Both the position numbers and the translations under genes were made by a program. The notes under the pieces are model-generated. The model saw only the letters and a program-made list of their open reading frames with translations. It ran no database searches and had not been told where the DNA came from. Positions 58,670 to 64,000 of a stretch of 64,000 nucleotides of DNA are shown here, piece by piece (within the stretch, counting starts at the first letter, position 1; every line of letters starts with the position of its first letter). The stretch spans positions 45,116,306 through 45,180,305 of the forward strand of contig CM036755.1 in the NCBI GenBank assembly GCA_020796225.1, given 5' to 3'. The stretch comes from Arion vulgaris. Taxonomy: Eukaryota > Mollusca > Gastropoda > Stylommatophora > Arionidae.

Positions 58670-59040
58670 CTTATCCCTTCCTGAACTTGGCTCCCTGTTC
58701 TTGGTATTCCGTGCAAGTTGACCGGCATCGGCAGCAGTCATTCTCAGATCATCAATGACATCTTGCACCCATCATCTTCTAGGTCTTCCTCTCATTCTTC
58801 TTCCAGGCACTCTTCCCCTCCAAAATTGTCTTCTCTAGGCACTCATGTTTGATGTGTCAGAATTATTTAATTTACCTTGATTTTATTCTTGATTTTAATA
58901 GCCAATTCTCTTTAATATCAAGCTGTTGCAGAACAGAAGCATTTGTTCTTTTCTCTGTTAATGATATTCTAAGTACTCTTTTGTAGCATTTGCATTCAAA
59001 GGCATTATGATAAATCTTTAAAAAGAATCTTTGTGTCTCA
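58670..59040 (-). mobile_element. LINE tail, family L11
   Basis: Hallmark TCATCAAGTAGCTTATCCC at the 3' end and minus coding relic CYKRVLRISLTEKRTN, close to L2 in layout but distinct. A fragment is at 5420-5510. A second minus repeat, shared with 41865-42045, follows at 59045-59240. Confidence 0.6.
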
Positions 59041-59289
59041 TTTGATACATAAGGCTTCCACAAGAGATTTCCATTGTTGATATTTTGCCAACTTTCCACT
59101 AATTGTTTCCCATATCAGATCACAATCTTTCAACTCTCTTTCCACAGTTCTTCTCAATGTTTCTTTTGGATATTCAATCGCTTTCTTCTCCCATCTGCTG
59201 TCCATCGGAGAGAGTTGTCCTAGCCAATGCTTCTACTCTCATACAATATACATGTCCAATCTATCTCCATTTTCATCTTTTTAATGATG

Positions 59290-59790
59290 GTCTAACAGAT
59301 AACGAGTGCAACAAACCAATACTTATATATGTCAGCGAATCATGGACAATTAACAAACAATTGCTTCAAGTCGAATCAGGAATGGTGAGATGCAACTGGG
59401 TGGAGGTACTGGTACAGACAATGATCAGAGAAAGCACCTTCATTTTTGTCCCTGGACACGCAGGAGTTAGGGGTAATGAGCGAGCTGATAGATTGGCTGG
59501 CTTGGCTACAATATCAGAAGGAGCTGCCATGGATCAAAATGACATTCTTCACGCATTGAGAGAGTCTTTCCGAACAGAGGAGTTTCAGGACTGTGAATCC
59601 CACTTGCTGATCAGATTGAGAGATGGGTGTCAATATTGTTGGAACCGAAAAGACGACATACTAAATATGCAAAGAGATTTATTAATCAACATCGAACTGG
59701 CATGTTAGGCTGCTGGACGCTGCTGGATTTGCTGAGACGGAGATCGGAGCACCTATGGACATGTCCGAGTGCTATGATGATAGTCCTCAT
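59290..59790 (+). mobile_element. LINE fragment with RNase H region, family L8
   Basis: Encodes FVPGHAGVRGNERADRLAG, then an INIELAC tail and [21 protein letters not shown] end. Shows what the 16915-18660 copy looks like without an array: VQTMIREST is continuous here. Confidence 0.75.
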
Positions 59791-59799
59791 GTAACTGAT

Positions 59800-60160
59800 A
59801 AGATTGCTGGAAGGCACAGAGATGTGGTTTTATAGAAGAATGCTGAAAATCCCATGGGCAGTGAAGACAACAAATGATGAAGTTTTAAAACAGGCCTGCA
59901 CACAAAGAAATCATATCAAAAGAATAAGAATCAGACAAGCAAGGTTCTTCAAGCATATAATGCAAAGAGGAGGATAGAACATTCAGTGAAAACAGGTAAA
60001 ATTCATGAAAAAAGATTTTGTAGAAGACAGAGGGAGAAGATGTTGGATGGTTTGACATCGTGGTTCGACAAAAGATTGACATCAGAACTGATTAGCTGCA
60101 CCAATGAGAGAGAGTTGTGGAGTGACACGATCACCTACGCAGGCAGGCATGCCACTTGAT
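59800..60160 (+). mobile_element. LINE tail, family L4
   Basis: Aligns to 50114-50567 (ACAGAGATGTGGTTTTA and ATCACCTACGC blocks). Coding frame broken. Confidence 0.75.
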
Positions 60161-60226
60161 TGATAGAACAGATATGAATAATGAGACAAAAATAAAAGTA
60201 TAGGATACTACTGGAATGATCTAGTG

Positions 60227-60535
60227 CAGCGTTTCCCAAACTAGGTTCCAAAAGGTAGTCACATGGGGTCCTCAGGTACTTGAAGAAATATTATGATCTT
60301 TGACATTTCAAACAGAAATTTTTTTTAAAAATATGTATTAAAACAGTGGTAAACTAGTTCCGCTGTAACATCAAAGGACCCGGACTAGACCAGAGTCTAA
60401 ATGTTTGACAGGATAAAATGAAAGATCATTTGAAGTTTCCTGCAGTCTGAGAACATTGTTTACTATTGTAACACACAGAGAATTTATTCCTGTCCTTTTT
60501 CATATATAGAAACTTTTGGGGTCCGCGGCAGCAAC
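60227..60535. mobile_element. hAT-like MITE, right end unclear
   Basis: Left terminus CAGCGTTTCCCAAACT is a common hAT end. No matching right terminus was found; probably truncated. Confidence 0.55.
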
Positions 60536-60544
60536 ATTTATTTA

Positions 60545-61200
60545 TTGGTTGTCCACTCTTGCTGTTAAGCGTAGGGGTGGGAGCTTTAATTTGCATTCCA
60601 GGGCCAGATGTGTCACCCTTGTGTTATATCCGTGTTTATTTAGTGTGATATTGATATTGTCTATCCATCTTTTTCTTGGTCTTCCCTTGGTTCTAGTACC
60701 CGATCTCTTTTTATTGTATTCTGCTATTGGTGGTTGGTTGTGCTCCATTCTCATTAAATGTCCAAAAATTACTGTATTTGTTGTCTTTCAATGTATTCGG
60801 TGCATGAAGTTATGTCCACTCTGCTTCTGATGCCCTCGTTTTGTAGTCTATCTTTCCGACTTTAGAACTCTCTGACTTTAATTGACAATCTTTTATTTCC
60901 ATTGTTCTTCTCTTCTTTATTTCTGTTAGGCGCCACAGGTTTAACTGATGATCGGTTTCCGAGACAGTGCATGCTCAGTCGCTTGATGTGCTGTGATACT
61001 GTAGAGTTTTAAGATGTCTGCGACTTCATCAATAAATATTTTTCTTGGTCTGCCTCTTCCTCTTGATGACTCCATTTCCAGGTTGTATGCTTGTGCAACT
61101 GGTGTAGTAGGGTTCAATCTCACTAAGTAGCCGATTGAAAATGATGCTGTATATAATGATAAACTCTAATGCTGTTTGAATCTCTTCTTTATTTCTGAAT
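60545..61200 (-). mobile_element. Two LINE tails, family L7-like
   Basis: Minus coding relics RTKGRPRKRWIDNINITLNK (60545-60754) and GRGRPRKIFIDEVADI (about 60941-61123), each a basic GRPRK motif typical of ORF2 C-termini. Confidence 0.65.
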
Positions 61201-61204
61201 AGTT

Positions 61205-61685
61205 ATGTATATGGTGCATGTATTGTTGGGCCAGTAATCTTTTCTATACTGTCTGTACTAGGGCCATTGTCCTGTAGGACATGCTCAACAGATTGTTCTC
61301 CTGTATCACAAAGGTACAGCAAGGTTCAAGTAGGAGCATGTCCCTTGTCGAACATCACTGTCATCGGAGCCAGCCTGAACAACTGTATCTAGCAAGTTTT
61401 CCCGCATCCACCAGCATCATTTTCAAGGTTTCTTTGATGTCCTGCTAACACCTTCATCTTGATTGTCCCTTGCCTCGTACTACAGAAACCATGCCTCCCA
61501 TTATAATTCTCTCCAAAACCACTGTAACGTTTAACATGGCCAAAATATATTCAATCTTTCAGGACATTTCATTATTTATGAGCTAATGCTCCTCGATATG
61601 CATGTCTTTGTTTTTTTCTTTTATTTGTCCGGGATGTTCTAAGAACGTCTCTGTTACTCCTCAGTTTGAAATCTTCATTTTTATT
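61205..61685. other. No gene seen
   Basis: Possible further LINE debris (TTCTGTTCTCCTG-like) but no motif I can support. Confidence 0.35.
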
Positions 61686-61691
61686 CTTTAA

Positions 61692-61823
61692 CTCTTAGTG
61701 GACCAGGGCAAAAACCATGTTTTACAAGTTATTTAGTTTTAAAATAAAAACGCCCTTTATTGTGGCTCCTGGTAATGGGCGTCAACCCAAAGCCACATAG
61801 TGTGGTGTTTGGTCCACAAGTAG
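61692..61823. mobile_element. piggyBac-like MITE, copy 3, intact ends
   Basis: TTAA at 61688-61691 and 61824-61827. Termini CTCTTAGTGGACC and, complemented, CTACTTGTGGACC; 132 bp. Confidence 0.75.
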
Positions 61824-61829
61824 TTAATG

Positions 61830-62185
61830 TTTGTGTTATGGTCCCCGATTCACATTCATATGTCGCTACGGGGAATATTCATGTTCTCAGAAGTCTTACT
61901 TTTGTTTTGTCTTACAACAGCAAGGTAACAGATACATTATGATTTATAACCAGCAACAAAAAAGCAGACATCTGGACAAATGAATATGTAATAATTAAAT
62001 GAAACAAGAGAACCTTAAAACATAAAACAAGATAGACAGGAAATAATATTTTTAAAATAAACTCATAAGAAGAGAAAAAAAATAGCGTAGAGACATTTCA
62101 GTCAACAACAAAAAATGAAATTAATCTGACAACAATTAAGCTCTGATCAGTACAAATAATAATACATATAAACAAACAAGCAAAG
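61830..62185. other. No gene seen: AT-rich
   Basis: A-rich unique DNA preceding the 27-bp array. Confidence 0.4.
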
Positions 62186-62189
62186 CATT

Positions 62190-62481
62190 AATGCTCAACA
62201 AATGCTTAAGAAGAGACTGGAAAAAAACCAATGCTCAAAAAGAGACTGGAAAAACCAATGCTTAGAAGAGACTGGAAAAAACCAATACTCAAAAGAGACT
62301 GGAAAAACCAATGCTCAAGAAAAGACTGGAAAAAAAAAACAATGCTCAAGAAAAGACTGGAAAAAAACCAATGCTCAAGAAGAGACTGGAAAAAAACCAA
62401 TGCTCAAGAAGAGACTGGAAAAAACCAATGCTCAAGAAGAGACTGGAAAAAACCAATGCTCAAGAAGAGACTGGTTTAAAA
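62190..62481. repeat. 26-29 bp minisatellite, about 10 units, from an L6 LINE
   Basis: Unit CAATGCTCAAGAAGAGACTGG plus an A run. The last unit runs into TTTAAAAATGAAGAC, which continues the L6 LINE (compare 50803-50840). Confidence 0.9.
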
Positions 62482-62790
62482 ATGAAGACATCTGGAAAAA
62501 AAGTATGTACAATATCAGTACTGAACTTCATTAAGAAATAACAAATTAAGTGGTTCTGCCACATAAGCAAATTAATAACAGACAGTGCACTTCAAAGAGC
62601 GATGATATTCTGATTCAGTGTCTACAAAGGAAAAGGATGTCCATGTAAAAGGTGGGCATCAGAGATAACAAAGGTGACAAACAAAAATAATTTATGAAAC
62701 GCACACAAAAGCCTGTTCTAAAAACCTCTTCTTATCCTGATCTTGTGAAGCAAAACATGGTTAGAGAAAAGAAGAATAACCACAACAAAC
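62465..62790 (+). mobile_element. LINE tail, family L6
   Basis: Continues from the array: KTSGKKV-like, NFIKK, then tail with AACCTCTTCTTATCCTG. Frames broken. Confidence 0.75.
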
Positions 62791-62879
62791 TATCAATAAC
62801 AAACAATCAAACTAGGATAAAATATAACAGCAGAGATATCTCTTTCAACTGAAATAAGAATAACAGAAATCAAGTAAAC

Positions 62880-63115
62880 ACTTTGCATACCCTACGGAAG
62901 ACACAGTCAAGTGTCACTGGACAAACGCTTGAATGGAACCCGCAAGAAAAATGGAAAAGAGGACATCCTAAACAGACCTGGAGACAGGTCTTCTTGAGGA
63001 ATTGAAGGGTGCTGGACTATTCTGGAAGACCATAAAGAAAACAGCCAGAGATTGGGAAAAGTGGCGAACAACTGTTGAGGTATTATGCTCCATAAGGATC
63101 AGTGAGGTATAAGTC
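62880..63115 (+). mobile_element. RTE-like LINE tail (L1-related)
   Basis: Decayed coding tail (GGACAAACGCTTGAATGGAA, then AAAAGAGGACATCC) ending with a stop near 63110. Confidence 0.6.
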
Positions 63116-63335
63116 CAGTAAGTCAAGTGGACACTTTGCTGTCTTCTTGTGCATGTCAGACAAACACAAATCAGAAAATGTAGAGGAGAATAGGTAAGTG
63201 TTAAAACTGAAAGAAATATGATGAAACTCATTACTAAAAAACAAAGAAAGTAATATGAAGAAAACCAATTTTCTAAACAAAGTAATTCATAAGAAGAGAA
63301 TCATTACTGAAAACATAGTAATTAATATGTGAACA

Positions 63336-63445
63336 TGAAAATTGTAGTGCATCCTTTATAGGACACAGCCACAGTAAACGTGTTGTTGATTTTATAGGCA
63401 CCACTTATATATTCAGTAGTCTGCCATTACTTTCTATTAATATGT
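63336..63445 (-). mobile_element. SINE S1, 3' part only
   Basis: Body end only; the head side is replaced by the 20-bp array. Confidence 0.6.
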
Positions 63446-63472
63446 ACATAACTATTATTGAACACATTGTAA

Positions 63473-63905
63473 TATGAAGAGAACCATCGTAGTATGAAGA
63501 GAGCCATTGTAATATAATAAGAACCATCGTAATATGAATAAAATCATTGTAATATGATAACCATTGTAATATGAAGAGAACCATTGTAATATGAAGAGAA
63601 CCATTATAATATGAAGAGAAACATTGTAATATGAAGAGAGCCATTGTAATATGAAGAGAACCATTGCAATATGAAGAGAACCATCATAATATGAAGAGAA
63701 CCATCGTAATATGAAGAGAATCATTGTAATATGAAGAGAACCATTGTAATATGAAGAGAATCATTGTAATATGAAGAGAATCATTATAATATGAAGAGAA
63801 ACCATTGCAATATGAAGAGAATCATTGTAATATGAAGAGAACCATTGTAATATGAAAAGAACCATTGTAATATGAAGAGAACCATTGTAATATGAAGAGA
63901 ACCAT
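63473..63905. repeat. 20-bp minisatellite, about 21 units
   Basis: Unit CATTGTAATATGAAGAGAAC with point changes and a few indels. Stop-free minus frames give false repetitive proteins. Confidence 0.95.
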
Positions 63906-64000
63906 TACTAAAACAAAGTTATATGAAGAGAGTTAATACATACAAAAAAAATCATACAAAAAATAAGTACAATGCCAATGGAAGTAAAACACAGCATGCT

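Noticed and set aside
1..64000. LTR retrotransposon or endogenous retrovirus
   Set aside because: No paired long terminal repeats, primer-binding site, protease or integrase motifs were seen; all reverse transcriptase pieces are of the LINE type.

Overview
The window is eukaryotic nuclear DNA from an invertebrate animal, most likely a lophotrochozoan such as a mollusc; that placement is inference from LINE and SINE style and from one host gene. It is AT-rich, intron-rich and gene-poor. There is no operon structure, no ribosome binding site logic and no convincing bacterial gene. Nearly all open reading frames are fragments of LINE open reading frames or read-throughs of tandem repeats.

One host gene can be supported. 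It is a MAP7/ensconsin-family microtubule-associated protein on the minus strand. Ten exons with matching splice phases lie between 56795 and 14325, and the gene is open at both ends because the start and stop exons were not found. In transcription order the exons are 56795-56527, 53794-53747, 49145-49089, 46690-46185, 44412-44232, 43708-43604 (A1), 41373-40843 (B1), 38498-38394 (A2), 36837-35846 (B2) and 14527-14325. Exon pairs A1-B1 and A2-B2 form an in-phase tandem duplication of the end of the MAP7 domain. B1 and B2 share about 420 nearly identical bases. A second possible gene is an intact 352-codon ORF at 9839-8781 (minus) with four 17-residue repeats and no recognised domain.

The introns and flanks are crowded with mobile elements. 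LINE fragments come from several families. The largest is a broken RTE-like endonuclease/reverse transcriptase element (21405-24614) sitting inside a 33-bp satellite. There are at least five tRNA-derived SINE families, a dispersed family sharing its head with that LINE, hAT-like MITEs with 8-bp target duplications, TTAA-flanked piggyBac-like MITEs (one still holding what may be a transposase start), and other inverted-repeat MITEs. Many are nested, so relative insertion order can be read.

The most striking pattern is that at least five tandem arrays with different unit lengths (26, 27, 44, 54 and 98 bp) each grew from coding sequence near the 3' end of a different LINE copy. The 26-bp array (49 units) splits an RNase H ORF exactly. 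The 98-bp array (about 41 units) amplifies the last codons of an RTE-like ORF2. The 44-bp and 54-bp arrays amplify other ORF2 tails, and the 27-bp array amplifies a further LINE coding segment. This suggests that LINE tails repeatedly seed satellites in this genome. Other arrays (39, 33, 30, 24, 20, about 31 and about 19 bp) have less clear origins.

Region by region: 1-8 kb MITEs, SINEs and minisatellites; 8.8-9.8 kb the 352-aa ORF; 10-16 kb SINEs, a 597-bp hAT element, the most 3' MAP7 exon and LINE tails; 17-18.3 kb the 26-bp satellite; 18.9-20.8 kb MITEs and LINE tails; 21-25 kb the LINE in its 33-bp satellite; 25.4-32 kb three arrays; 32-35.7 kb SINE and LINE debris; 35.8-56.8 kb the main MAP7 exon cluster with repeat-filled introns; 57-64 kb SINE, LINE and MITE debris with two final arrays.
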